Assembly: GCA_028023455.1 (NCBI GenBank)
Contig: JAQFVV010012498.1
Coordinates: 2,172,001 to 2,236,000, forward strand
From: Epiperipatus broadwayi
Lineage: Eukaryota; Onychophora; Udeonychophora; Euonychophora; Peripatidae
Direction: 5' to 3'
DNA: 64,000 bases
A program made the translations under genes and the position numbers. Below, piece by piece: positions 1 through 16,495 of this stretch. Position 1 is the stretch's first letter. Every line of letters starts with the position of its first letter. Under the pieces are notes generated by a model. That model did not search any database. It was not told where the DNA came from and saw only the letters and a program-made list of their open reading frames with translations.

Positions 1-1529
1 AATAAACAATAAAAAATATAATAGAATAGATAATAAAATATTAATAAATAAATACGGATGAATTTTATCATTTTAAAAGAATATTAATAAATGATATTTT
101 TTTATTTAATACCCTATGATAAAACTCAATACTATAATAAACTTTCAAAAATTAAAGAAAATAGCTTAAATTAACAGATATATAAAAACAGTATCTGGGT
201 TCAAAAATTAATAATTTATGTAACTTATTAATTTATTTACCGTTCTTATTTATATGCTTCACAATTACCCATATATAAGTATTATTTGCCATTGTATAAC
301 TTATATATTATATGTATTTTTAATAAATAAAAATACATTAAACGTTTACAATATTACGTAATAAACACAATACAATCCTGTTTAAGATATCTGTCAAATA
401 ATAACTATTTTTTATATCCCTCATCTAATTTAATGAATTATGTTAAGCTTTCAATTAATTATATTTAATAATAAATATAATTTTCCTTTTAAGATATATA
501 TGATGCGATGCCAAATTTGAAATAAAGATAATAATAATAATAATAAACATATTAAAATAATATAAGCATTATTATAATATATGTAAATAAATAATAAGGA
601 AACTTAATTATAAGAGAGTTGAGAGTAGATATTGAAGTCTATAGTTCATCATCCCAATGAAGATCTCTTACGAAGCATATCACCAATCCATTTGTACAAT
701 GATGATTCCATTTATCCTTAAACGATAAACTGTTAATAACATCCAATGACCGGATTAATGTGAAATAAAATAAATATTCTTCGAATGTAGATGTTCTTAA
801 TCTTCATTTCTCTATTATCACTAGACGTTCTATATATTCAATATTTCAAAATATTTTAAAATAGCATGCAAGGTTGGTTTCGAAACCTTTTACGATATAA
901 TGAGTGTACTACTCAGTGCACATTGTTTTATCCTTAATATATATAATTATCTTAAATTTATATATATCCGAAGAATAATGAAAGAGTTAAAACAACGTAG
1001 TTTCAAAACTTAAATAGACGTTCTTTTCCTTTATATTGCTATTCCTTTAAGATTAAGTAGAAAATTAAATATATTTTCCTTGCAGACTTTGAATCCACAA
1101 ATTATTTTAATTTGAAAAAGTTAATACTTAAATTCCAATCGCTAAATAGTAGTATTGATAAAAGAAAAATGCTATTTTTAAAGAGAAAAAGTTTTCTGTT
1201 TCTTTCCTTGTTTTCTTTATTTTTCAGAGCACGAACGAATCTGCTCGTGTGTTATATAAGTTCATGTTTAATTCAACTATCAATTGTTCCACTGACATTA
1301 AGATTTAATAATAAAATAAAAAAAAAATATAAGTATTTATTCTTAACTTCAAATCTGGCATTTTACTCAAAAGCTTAAGGTATATTTTATTTAAAACTTA
1401 AATGTATATATAAATAGTACATATATGTTACATAATAAAATAGTCAAATAAAAATTTATATTTATAAATAATTTCACAAGAGATAAAACACGCTAGACTA
1501 ATAATAATAACTTGTAAGTTACTATTATA
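1..1529 (-). repeat. Long terminal repeat (3' LTR by element orientation), truncated by the window start
   Basis: This segment is nearly identical to 5736-7263, differing only by a few small changes (for example near 960-970, where the second copy lacks two bases), and the pair bounds a Gag-like ORF and integrase scraps. Because the coding parts read on the minus strand, this copy is the 3' LTR. Its minus-strand start lies directly against a polypurine tract. Window base 1 aligns with 5736 of the other copy, so the outer end lies outside the window and the full LTR may be longer than 1.5 kb. An 88-codon open frame (1112-1378, plus strand, no ATG) recurs at the same place in the other copy. 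It resembles nothing I know and is probably chance. Confidence 0.85.
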
Positions 1530-1546
1530 TTTCCCCTTCCCTTGGG
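1530..1546 (-). promoter_or_regulatory. Polypurine tract next to the LTR
   Basis: On the minus strand this reads as an uninterrupted run of A and G (AAGGGAAGGGGAAA) ending exactly where similarity between the two LTR copies begins. A polypurine tract at this place primes plus-strand DNA synthesis in LTR retroelements, so it independently supports the minus-strand orientation. Confidence 0.75.
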
Positions 1547-2092
1547 AAATTTAAAATTTTAATTTAAGTTAAAATTTTAAACACTTACAACTATTTTAGT
1601 ATATTCTTATAGTTTAATTGCATTTATAGTTGGATTTTATGAAGGGTTGCATTTTTTTTTTTTTAACTGGTATATCTTCCTAATACTTGGGCTATTTTAT
1701 TTTTGTGATAATGATCAAAAATAAAAATAAAAAATTAAGGACTTTGATGGGTTAATATATATTTTTTTTTTTTATAAAAAAAAAAATAAAATAAAAAAAA
1801 ATAATGTGTTTCCTTCTTGGACCACAAATATATTTACTAGCCTTATTCCTGCTTCTTTAAGACTTATGGATTTGAAAAGGACTAAATAAATACTAGAGTA
1901 TCCATCTATAAATATGAATTGACTCTATGGTTTTAATTATTTTAAGGCATTAAAGAATACCCTCACCAAAGCTAATGTTTTTAACTATACTTCTCTTTAC
2001 ATTGATCACTATTATTATTATTTTTTATACAACCGTATGGTTTACACTGCCCAATTCTTATCTTGGTCTTCACCTCATTTCTTTATAAAACA
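1547..2092. other. Non-coding internal 3' region of the first LTR element
   Basis: AT-rich sequence with poly-T and poly-A tracts (about 1650 and 1760-1800) between the integrase-tail remnant and the polypurine tract. I see no coding signal in it. Confidence 0.5.
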
Positions 2093-2419
2093 TTATAAGC
2101 AGCCAAAATATGGTTTTAAAATTCGTGAATTGTATGTACCACGAATCTCTCCTTCTTGGTTAATCCAAAATGCATTTGGACCAGCCCTTTTAACGATAGT
2201 ATAAGGTCCTTCATATGTATTGAAGAATTTATGGTATTTATTCTCCAATGGTTTGCTGGGATGGAAAGTCTTTATCAAAACTTTATCTCCGATTTTAAAT
2301 TCATAAATACATTTTTTTTTATTCTGACTTCTATTATTTGCCATTTTAACAAGTTGTTTATGAGCTTTTACTCTATCTTCTCTTGTATCCATATATATAT
2401 CCAGAAAACACATGTGCAT
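2093..2419 (-). pseudogene. Integrase C-terminal remnant of Ty3/Gypsy pol
   Basis: The 108-residue frame shows the C-terminal region of Gypsy-type integrases. It has a hydrophobic strand pattern KIGDKVLIK, a basic linker, then F-x-x-YEGPY-T-I and a terminal LKPYF. In the family this region follows the DDE catalytic core and binds DNA or tethers the integration complex. The zinc-binding and catalytic integrase domains, protease, reverse transcriptase and RNase H are all missing, so this is the tail of a mostly deleted pol. Its position just upstream of the polypurine tract and 3' LTR matches where pol should end. Confidence 0.75.
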
Positions 2420-2818
2420 TGGCTTAATGCTGATTGCTATTATAGTTAAACAACATCATGCTATATAATATAAATGTTTGATTTATATATATCCTTATCA
2501 AAATATATAATAATGGACTTACATTTTATAAGTGGTGTCAATATCAGATTGCATTATCATGATGCTTAACTGATCTACCATTATTACTTATTTACCAACA
2601 ATAACTTGAACTCTAATAAACCTGTAAGTATTTTTTTATACTTTGGTTAACTTGATGCATTTTTATTGCTATTAATATCAACTTCAATTATTTATATACA
2701 TATATACATTTATTTTCTTAAAAGAACAGCCTAATGGGTTCTATTATTACCGAAAGTCCATTGTCACATCCCAAAGTCGTAATCTATGAAGTCCTTCCTT
2801 ATATGTGTGCTTTACTTT

Positions 2819-3127
2819 TTAAGCACATCCATTAACATGTTCAATGAATGTGAAGGGACCTTCATAAGTATTACACAACCTATGGAATTGTGAACCTTTC
2901 TGTCTTTTAGCTTGTATTATACATATCTTTATTATTGTCTGAAGACTTTTTATAATTTGTTCATCTTCAGGATTATGGTGATGCTTCATACACCATAATT
3001 TACTTTTAAGACAATTAAATCTATTGCCTTCATTCATATCTTCTAAATTAAACTTTCTATTATAACAACCTTCTTTTCCATTAAATATTATCATTGATAA
3101 TGATATTATCAGATGGTTGTCATACAA
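2819..3127 (-). pseudogene. Second, more degraded integrase-tail fragment
   Basis: The last third of this 102-residue frame contains a stretch like the integrase tail (hydrophobic segment, basic KRQKG, F-H-x-L-x-NTYEGPFT) parallel to the motif at 2093-2419. The first two thirds are unrecognisable. Its start overlaps the end of the Gag-like frame at 3109-3127 in another frame. Two integrase tails in one element suggest either a partial duplication during recombination or two copies merged. Function is very unlikely. Confidence 0.5.
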
Positions 3128-4434
3128 TTTATCAACGCCTTGTTGATGAAATGTTTTATATTTGTTCTGGGAGTAAAAAAAATATGATGGGATGACTCAA
3201 AATACATTTCACTGTTGTATTCATCTATTATATCTTTAGATAGTGGAGTCATCTCAAGTTTCATAAGTTCATGATTTAACTTGTTATTAATACAAAAAAT
3301 CCGAAGTCTTAATTTATCTAGACATTCAGTATTATCATTTGATTGTGTTTCTCTCAATTCCTGAGACTCGGAATTTAATTTATATTTCACATGATCCATA
3401 TCCTCTTCTTTTTCTAAGTTATTTGGATCAGATTCAAACACTTTAGTAATGCTGCAATGATCTTCGACTTCATTGCTCTGCTGTATGGGAAAATGATAGT
3501 CATGACAGTTTTCTTCTGAAATATTCATTTGAACTAAGAGTGATCTGTTTTGGATGCTATCATCATATTCACATATCTCAAGCTCAGGGTAAGTTTTGGA
3601 TTCTTGGCATTTAATTGCCATCAATATTGTTGATACTTTTGTGTCATGAAGTCTTTCTACTTCATTGGCAGTTTGTTTCGTTTCAACAACTTTGATTTCT
3701 ACTTGCATCTTTTCCTTAACATTATCAATATCTTTCTTTAAATCATTTAATGCTTGTTTAATTTCTTTGTTATCTTTTTTAACATTATCCACATTTAAAT
3801 TTAATTGTTGGATTTTTGTAGATAGTTTATTTTCAATTCCTGTTATTTCAACCTTCAAATCATTTTTTAAACTATCTAATTTTTTACTATTATCATCCAA
3901 TTTTTGATTCAAATCACTTTTTAAGTTACACATATCACTCCTAAAACTAGTACTATTATCATCCATTTTTTTATTCAAGTTATTTTTTAAATTACACATA
4001 TCACTCCTAAAACTAGTACTATTATCATCCATTTTTTTATTCAAGTTATTTTTTAAATTACACATATCACTCCTAAAACTAGTACTATTATCATCCATTT
4101 TTTTATTCAAGTTATTTTTTAAATCATCTAATTTATTCATAAACATTTGTAACATTTGCTGAATTGTACCAACATTAGATGATTGATTAATCTCAATTGT
4201 AGATGATTGATTTAAACCTTCATCAACTATATTTTGTGTTTGAGATAACACTTGATCTAAACTCGGTGTTTGTTGAGGGTATTCAATTATGGTTGTAGAA
4301 CCCCCAGGTGCTTGTACTAATGATGATTGTTCAATAATAATATTATCATCATTTAGTTCACTTTGCAAATCACCTTGCATTTGACTAGAGCATTTAATAT
4401 CTTTGTTTGAATACATTTTCCCACTTCGCAGCAT
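3109..4434 (-). CDS. Gag-like coiled-coil protein of the first LTR element
   Basis: A 441-residue open frame starting MLRSGK, a start also seen in modified form (MKLRSG) in the second LTR element at 26726. Residues 1-85 are polar and rich in Q, S and N. About residues 85-270 are predicted coiled coil, dominated by K, D, N and L heptad-like spacing, and include tandem 22-residue repeats. The C-terminal part is acidic, with scattered cysteines but no CCHC zinc knuckle that I can see. The role in particle assembly is inferred from position, between the leader and the pol remnants. It lacks an obvious retrotransposon Gag core such as the one in 27007-27861, so a non-Gag accessory protein is possible. 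The frame is unbroken, unlike everything else in the element. Confidence 0.6.
   Translation of the reverse strand: MLRSGKMYSNKDIKCSSQMQGDLQSELNDDNIIIEQSSLVQAPGGSTTIIEYPQQTPSLDQVLSQTQNIVDEGLNQSSTIEINQSSNVGTIQQMLQMFMNKLDDLKNNLNKKMDDNSTSFRSDMCNLKNNLNKKMDDNSTSFRSDMCNLKNNLNKKMDDNSTSFRSDMCNLKSDLNQKLDDNSKKLDSLKNDLKVEITGIENKLSTKIQQLNLNVDNVKKDNKEIKQALNDLKKDIDNVKEKMQVEIKVVETKQTANEVERLHDTKVSTILMAIKCQESKTYPELEICEYDDSIQNRSLLVQMNISEENCHDYHFPIQQSNEVEDHCSITKVFESDPNNLEKEEDMDHVKYKLNSESQELRETQSNDNTECLDKLRLRIFCINNKLNHELMKLEMTPLSKDIIDEYNSEMYFESSHHIFFTPRTNIKHFINKALINCMTTI
3886..4130 (-). repeat. 66-bp in-frame tandem repeat inside the Gag-like ORF
   Basis: A 66-bp unit (22 codons, motif NLNKKMDDNSTSFRSD) begins around 3952 and 4018, with a partial copy from 4084 and a diverged copy at about 3886-3951. 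The near-perfect copies indicate recent expansion. Because 66 is a multiple of three, the coiled coil is lengthened without breaking the frame. Confidence 0.85.
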
Positions 4435-4754
4435 AACAAATTTTAACTTAATTCAAATATTACTTAAGTGTATATATATTTTTATAACCAAAATATTATA
4501 TCGTAAAGTTCTCTACCACCCCATGCTATTTATATATACTTATGATGTTCTAATAATATATGTGTATATTTTTAAACGTCTATGTCTATATAAAACTTTA
4601 TCCCACTCAACTCTTGTTTAAAACATAATTCAATAATTAGTTATTCAAATATTGATCTGTCTAAATCATATTATATATATTACCATTTTTTTTTTTTTTA
4701 TATTAATCTTGCAATTATAAATACCATATATAATGAATCGAAATTATAGATTCA

Positions 4755-5345
4755 ATGCCTAAAACGTCGCACACCAGATAAAACGCAGTCTACGGGGTAT
4801 AAGATTTAATTAATCGAAGCCCTTGACGTTTTGGTCGCCAGATATAACGGGACATGGTTCAGGGTATGAGATTTAAATGTTCAAAGCCCACATGTTTGGG
4901 TCGCCAGATATAACGGGACACCTGCTGCATTCCATTTAAATTGAAGAAAGAAGGCCCCAAACATTGGGAAAGCCAAATATAATGGAATGTATCTTTATAT
5001 GATCTCAAATGAAAATTTTCTTTAAACTATACATCTCATATCAATAAATATACTACACATCTCTCAGGTATGTGGGGTATTTCAAGCCTAATTAGCTTAT
5101 TTCGAGCCCTAGTTGTTGCGCCAGATATAACGGGACAGCCTATTTGATAGCCTTAGTTGAGGCATCAAATATAACGGAACGGCATTTAATCATCCCAGTT
5201 GATGTATTAATTGTAATATAATCAATTATATTTAATGTTTAGAAATCATTAACTTAATGCTTCATAGTTAGGTTCGCCAAATATAACAGAATGGATTATA
5301 TTTAAAATCTAAGTTGGTCTTGTTAAATATAAAGAGATGATTAAA
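4755..5345 (-). repeat. Degenerate array of primer-binding-site-like direct repeats in the leader
   Basis: About eight copies of a short element, plus-strand consensus CGCCAGATATAACGGGACA, lie near 4776, 4840, 4900, 4972, 5105, 5160, 5272 and 5325, spaced mostly 50-130 bases apart. On the minus strand each reads TGTCCCGTTATATCTGGCG. A TGGCG start just after an LTR is typical of tRNA primer binding sites in Gypsy-type elements. The array lies in the leader between the 5' LTR and the Gag-like ORF, where one primer site is expected. The element's actual LTR end may therefore lie inside this array rather than at 5736. Copies at 4840, 4900 and 5105 are the best preserved. Confidence 0.6.
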
Positions 5346-5735
5346 TTCCTTAGAAAGAGGATACGCATTTCACTACAATCGGACTTTGGGTCTTCAAGTA
5401 GAATGCTAGAAATGAATCGATGAAATACCAAGTCCATGATTATATATACCTCTATTATGCTAGCTCATTAATCTTTAAATAAGTTTAAATACAATTTAGA
5501 CCAGGACATCCATCTTTCATCCCTCTTTCAGTCACCATTATGCCACGATATTTAAACTCACGGAGAATTTGCAATCAGCTCTTTTCAGGAATAATTTCAA
5601 AAACAAGTTATTTCATATGCCTCTATATAAGCATTAATTATAACTATTATTCATATGACATTTATAATACTAGCATATATATAATATAATTCAATAATGA
5701 TTAGACAAAGAGATCACGTTAACAAATCAATATTT

Positions 5736-7263
5736 AATAAACAATAAAAAATATAATAGAATAGATAATAAAATATTAATAAATAAATACGGATGAATTT
5801 TATCATTTTAAAAGAATATTAATAAATGATATTTTTTTATTTAATACCCTATGATAAAACTCAATACTATAATAAACTTTCAAAAATTAAAGAAAATAGC
5901 TTAAATTAACAGATATATAAAAACAGTATCTGGGTTCAAAAATTAATAATTTATGTAACTTATTAATTTATTTACCGTTCTTATTTATATGCTTCACAAT
6001 TACCCATATATAAGTATTATTTGCCATTGTATAACTTATATATTATATGTATTTTTAATAAATAAAAATACATTAAACGTTTACAATATTACGTAATAAA
6101 CACAATACAATCCTGTTTAAGATATCTGTCAAATAATAACTATTTTTTATATCCCTCATCTAATTTAATGAATTATGTTAAGCTTTCAATTAATTATATT
6201 TAATAATAAATATAATTTTCCTTTTAAGATATATATGATGCGATGCCAAATTTGAAATAAAGATAATAATAATAATAATAAACATATTAAAATAATATAA
6301 GCATTATTATAATATATGTAAATAAATAATAAGGAAACTTAATTATAAGAGAGTTGAGAGTAGATATTGAAGTCTATAGTTCATCATCCCAATGAAGATC
6401 TCTTACGAAGCATATCACCAATCCATTTGTACAATGATGATTCCATTTATCCTTAAACGATAAACTGTTAATAACATCCAATGACCGGATTAATGTGAAA
6501 TAAAATAAATATTCTTCGAATGTAGATGTTCTTAATCTTCATTTCTCTATTATCACTAGACGTTCTATATATTCAATATTTCAAAATATTTTAAAATAGC
6601 ATGCAAGGTTGGTTTCGAAACCTTTTACGATATAATGAGTGTACTACTCAGTGCACATTGTTTTATCCTTAATATATATAATTATCTTAAATTTATATAA
6701 TCCGAAGAATAATGAAAGAGTTAAAACAACGTAGTTTCAAAACTTAAATAGACGTTCTTTTCCTTTATATTGCTATTCCTTTAAGATTAAGTAGAAAATT
6801 AAATATATTTTCCTTGCAGACTTTGAATCCACAAATTATTTTAATTTGAAAAAGTTAATACTTAAATTCCAATCGCTAAATAGTAGTATTGATAAAAGAA
6901 AAATGCTATTTTTAAAGAGAAAAAGTTTTCTGTTTCTTTCCTTGTTTTCTTTATTTTTCAGAGCACGAACGAATCTGCTCGTGTGTTATATAAGTTCATG
7001 TTTAATTCAACTATCAATTGTTCCACTGACATTAAGATTTAATAATAAAATAAAAAAAAAATATAAGTATTTATTCTTAACTTCAAATCTGGCATTTTAC
7101 TCAAAAGCTTAAGGTATATTTTATTTAAAACTTAAATGTATATATAAATAGTACATATATGTTACATAATAAAATAGTCAAATAAAAATTTATATTTATA
7201 AATAATTTCACAAGAGATAAAACACGCTAGACTAATAATAATAACTTGTAAGTTACTATTATA
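5736..7263 (-). repeat. Long terminal repeat (5' LTR by element orientation)
   Basis: Direct-repeat partner of 1-1529. Similarity stops at about 7261 on the right. On the left it cannot be followed past 5736 because the other copy runs out of the window, so the LTR could continue toward the primer-site-like repeats at about 5105. The high identity of the copies points to fairly recent insertion, in contrast to the decayed coding region. No target-site duplication can be checked, since one outer flank is missing. Confidence 0.8.
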
Positions 7264-9744
7264 ACAGATTGGAAATTACTTTATAGATGGCATGTACACT
7301 TATGGTAATATGACCAGAGCATTTATGATGATCAGCATACATCAGAATTCCAACATTTTTTAATGATATTTTAGCACTTAAGTATGTGTATGCAGATGAT
7401 TGTTGTTATAGTATGCTCTAAGTTTGTCATTGGCTAGATAATTGACCTATATTTTGATATTGAACCTTATTTAAGTCCAATCACAGGAGATGACTGTTGA
7501 TTATTCTTCTTTAATGCTAATGATATACTTAATATTATTTTAACTACTTATTATATCTAATGCAGATTTTTCTTGCTTATTTTATATGGGTTGATGACTA
7601 TTCATTGATACAATGTTAATTTATTAATTGTAAATATTCAGTAGGGATGATAATTTTTTACCATCACCCAATATATTTAATATATTTAATTAACATTACA
7701 ATGAAATACATTAATTCAGCTAAAACTGTTTGAAAAGTTAAATGAAATTTGGTGTTACAATTTAATATTCTAACATTGCTTTACTCCCCATATATAATTT
7801 TTTTTACAAATATATTTAAATAATTATTTAATACATATTTAAGAGTTTATTATAATTTTTTATTATAATATTAATATTTTATAAGAATAATATATAATCT
7901 ATTTTTAATAAATCCTTTGCATGAGAATTTATATTTACTGGGGAAAAAAGTTATTTTTAAGATTTTTTTAAAATAAAAAGTAGTTACTAAAATTTAATAT
8001 ATTTCAAAAGTGATATTTTAAATTTTTATTGAATTCGCAAGACTAAATAAAAAAAAATCATTAATATATATCATTTCAATGTCAAAAAAGAATTTGACCA
8101 AATGTGAAATATTTTTTTAATGATGAAAGTAAGGTTAAATTTTAACGAATCACATGCATATATATATATATATTATTTATAAAGATAGTGGATAATAAAA
8201 ACACAATAAAAAAGCAAAAAAGTATTGAACTATTAAACAAATATATTAGGGGGGGGGATAAAAGTATTATTACCTAAAATATATTAGATAATAAAACAAC
8301 AACGTGACATTAGATTCTATAACAAATTGCTAAACATAGGGATTGTTTATTAAAAATAAATACATATAGAGAAAATTAATGAAAAAAGAAACATGAAAGA
8401 GAAAAACTGAAAAAAAAAATGAGAGAAAAAAATATGAAAAAGATATATGAAAAACAACCATGTTGAAAATAATGATTAACTGTTGAAAAAGGTGTGAGCA
8501 TTATGTGATATATAGAGTCCTTCAATAAATAAGTTTTTTTAGTCTGAAAAAATGAGCATCATAGGGATAAGTTTTTGATACATCAATTACCAACATTTTA
8601 ATTAAAATAGAACATTTAAACAAAGCTTCATAAATTAATCAGTTCAATATGAGAACTGATAGTGTTTTTGAGAGATATATTGGGTAATAAAAAGTAGTAA
8701 ACAAGTTATCTATCATAAGAAAAGTCAAACTTAATGAAAGCTAATAATAAATATCTATGAGATTGAATTGATATCCTTGCTAATGATGTAAAGTTGCCCA
8801 ATAAAAAAATATTCCCTGTTAATTGAATCATGGCTCTGTTATCTCCAAATTAACTATGCAAAGTTCTTGACAAGAAGTGCAACTTCAAACAATAATTTAG
8901 AGAAATAGTTTGAAGTCATAGGTAATAAAGTTTATTGAATGACTGTTTTGGATAATAAAATAAAGTCTATATTAATTAAATGAAATGATAAAACATGAAT
9001 ACATTGTAAAATAAGTACAAATTATAAAGGATTACAACTCCAATAAAAAAAAGATCAGCAAAATGATAAAAATTTCTAAAAAATATATTGGGAAAAACAA
9101 ATTTATAAAAGCAATTGATATTTAAAAAAATTTATAATTTTAATAATTGCCAATATTTTCCAGTAATTCACTATTTATTGCAAGATTTTTAAAGCAATTA
9201 GTTTTTCTGTAAATGTTATCAAAAATATTTAAAAAAATTATTAGAAGATTAAAGAGAGTTCTATTGCAAAAGGATGATAATTTAACAAAGAAAGAAAGAT
9301 GTCACTGCAAATGAAAAACATTTGGAAATAAGCACAAGTAAATAAATTGGAAATAGAAATCTGAGACAATATTGATAATATTTGTATGGATTTAAAAAAT
9401 GTAGATGCATATAGAAGGTAACATAATTTTAATATATCTCTACTCTCAAAGGGAAAACAATTTTCTATTGTTGTTCTGCAATTATAAGTCTGCTCTCAAG
9501 ATCTATTTTCCAAAAGAAAACACACACACACACAATGATTTAGAGCAAAAAATCATTCTGATGTATTTTCTGTGATCCCAGAACTACTGTAAAAAATATA
9601 TATTTTTAAAAAATTACTCAAAAATTTTTAACAGTGAAAAATTTTTCAAGTACAATTTAAATATAAGATAGGCAATTTTACTAAAAATGTTTTAAAAATA
9701 TTAAAAAAAAATTATTTATAATAAATAAATAAATAAATAAATGT
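7264..9744. other. AT-rich gene-free stretch
   Basis: No coding signal, RNA gene or clear mobile element seen. It contains poly-A and poly-T runs, a short (TA)n at about 8157-8173, a run of nine G at 8252, and a short (CA)n near 9521. It may be intronic or intergenic. Confidence 0.6.
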
Positions 9745-10060
9745 TTTAAGCCAATAAACATCACATGATCACCATTTCTTATGCTTGCTCATAACTGTTA
9801 TTAAAACAGGCAAAACTCTCTATACGTATTGCCACTTAGTGTAAAGCAGAGTAAACAATGGATGCCATAAGGCTTCTGCATAAAATCCCCATCTAGTGAC
9901 TACTCATCCAATATCCCCAGATGAGTTTCTGGCTTGTGGCCTTCATCAGTGAGGAGCCTTGGATCTGAGAGCACTGTACCTAGATCTTAGGATCTAATGC
10001 AACCCTCCAGCAGCCACCTTTTAACTCTATTTAACTACAAAACTATGAATCTTAAATTAT
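9745..10060. repeat. Interspersed repeat, family A, copy 1
   Basis: About 315 bases starting TTTTAAGCCAATAAACATC and ending near AACTACAAAACTATGA. A second copy follows in the same orientation at 10188-10505, a decayed copy lies at 40852-41150, and fragments lie at 39500-39560 and 51654-51710. There is no ORF. On the minus strand, 9925-9949 reads CTGATGA, a GGC/GCC hairpin, then GAAAC, a hammerhead-like core with an A-A mismatch at the stem base. SINE or MITE status is undecided. Confidence 0.75.
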
Positions 10061-10187
10061 ATATTTTCAATCTAAACTCAGTAGCTTATATAGTCATAGA
10101 GGTCTGAACTCAGTTCAGTACCTATACAATTTGGTGTATTTGATTCTTTAATAACCATAGTCACTACTATTCTATTAAGCAGGATTG

Positions 10188-10505
10188 GTTTTAAGCCAGT
10201 AAACATCACATGATCACAATTTTTTATGCTTGCTCATAACTGTTATTAAAACAGGAAAAACTCTCTATATGTATTGACACTCAGTACAAATGAGAGTAAT
10301 CAATGAATTCCAGAAGGCTTGTGCATAAAATCCAGATCTAGTGCCTACTCATCTAATATCCCCAGACTAGTTTCTGGCTTGTGGTCTTCATCAGCGAGGA
10401 GCATTGGATATGAGAGCACTGCACCTAGATTTTAGGATTTAATGCAACCCTCCAAAAGCCATTTTTTATCTCTATTTAACTACAAAACTATGAGTCTTAA
10501 ATTGA
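10188..10505. repeat. Interspersed repeat, family A, copy 2
   Basis: Same family and orientation as 9745-10060, separated by about 130 bases, so the pair may be a tandem duplication. The hammerhead-like motif lies at 10370-10394 on the minus strand. One arm of its short hairpin is mutated, which weakens the pairing compared with copy 1. Confidence 0.75.
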
Positions 10506-10874
10506 AAACACAAAAGTTTTTTTTACTAATTAATACTATTGTCAGTTTTTATTTTAAAACATTTCACATCTATTTATTTTTTTTAACATTTACTTTTTTC
10601 TTTTTTTTAATTATATAAAAAGAAGAGAGTGGGTATTAAATCTTTATGTCATGATTCTCTTTCTCCACCCTATTCTTAATGAAACAATTTTGTTCTTAAA
10701 AAAATGATGCAATCTTTTTTTTTATTAATTTTTTTTAAAAATCTATTTTTAAACTATTTTTGTTTCTCTTTTTCTTCATAATTTGCTTATTTATTTTAAA
10801 TTATTAAAATATGTAACACACATGTATATGTGATTTTACAAGATATATAATGTGAATCAAAATAAAAGTCATAT

Positions 10875-11185
10875 ATCACATGACCCAGCCCCATATAGCT
10901 ATTTGAGTTGGATAGCTGGGTTTGAAGACATATAGGTGTCTGAAAATTTCAGATTTTCCATTCAATAGATAACATTTAGTTAAATGCTGGCTTTGGGTTG
11001 GTATTTTTAGATCTAGTGTCTGAATCCACCCTGGCATCTCTCTGAGGAGTGCCAAAGCATGAAACCATGGTCAGGGGTTTGGGGGGAAGGTTCCTGACAG
11101 AGATATTTTAAATGCTTTCTCTGGCTAAGCATTTAACACAAAGCTTGTTGAGGAATTGGCAATCCTCATTGTTTATATAATGTGA
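10875..11185. repeat. Interspersed repeat, family B, with hammerhead-like core
   Basis: Less AT-rich than its surroundings. It shares stretches with the 38.1-38.4 kb repeat in opposite orientation: the GAAAATCTGAAATTTTCAGA block, the ATATGTCT block, a GGTATTTTTA block and an AAAGCTTGTT block. At 11042-11065 the plus strand has CTGAGGA, then GTGC and GCAT pairing around a CAAA loop, then GAAAC. Downstream, GTCAGG (about 11080) can pair with CCTGAC (about 11093). The right end abuts a long (AT)n tract. Confidence 0.65.
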
Positions 11186-11189
11186 GTGT

Positions 11190-16398
<5,209 letters not shown>

Positions 16399-16402
16399 TA
16401 GG

Positions 16403-16438
<36 letters not shown>

Positions 16439-16495
16439 CCTAATGTTACTGCAAAGAATATATATATATATATATATATATATTCTTTGCAGTAA
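16399..16495. repeat. Two adjacent perfect hairpins with (TA)n centres
   Basis: The first palindrome has arms TTAGGTTATAAT and ATTATAACCTAA around (AT)n (about 16398-16443). The second has arms TTACTGCAAAGAAT and ATTCTTTGCAGTAA around another (AT)n (about 16446-16495). Two unrelated flanks each mirrored around a TA tract, side by side, point to a shared mechanism such as strand-switching at TA runs. Confidence 0.85.

Noticed and set aside
1112-1378. 88-codon open frame present in both LTR copies
   Set aside because: It is duplicated only because the LTR is, it is antisense to the element, it has no ATG at its start, and its composition fits AT-rich chance frames.
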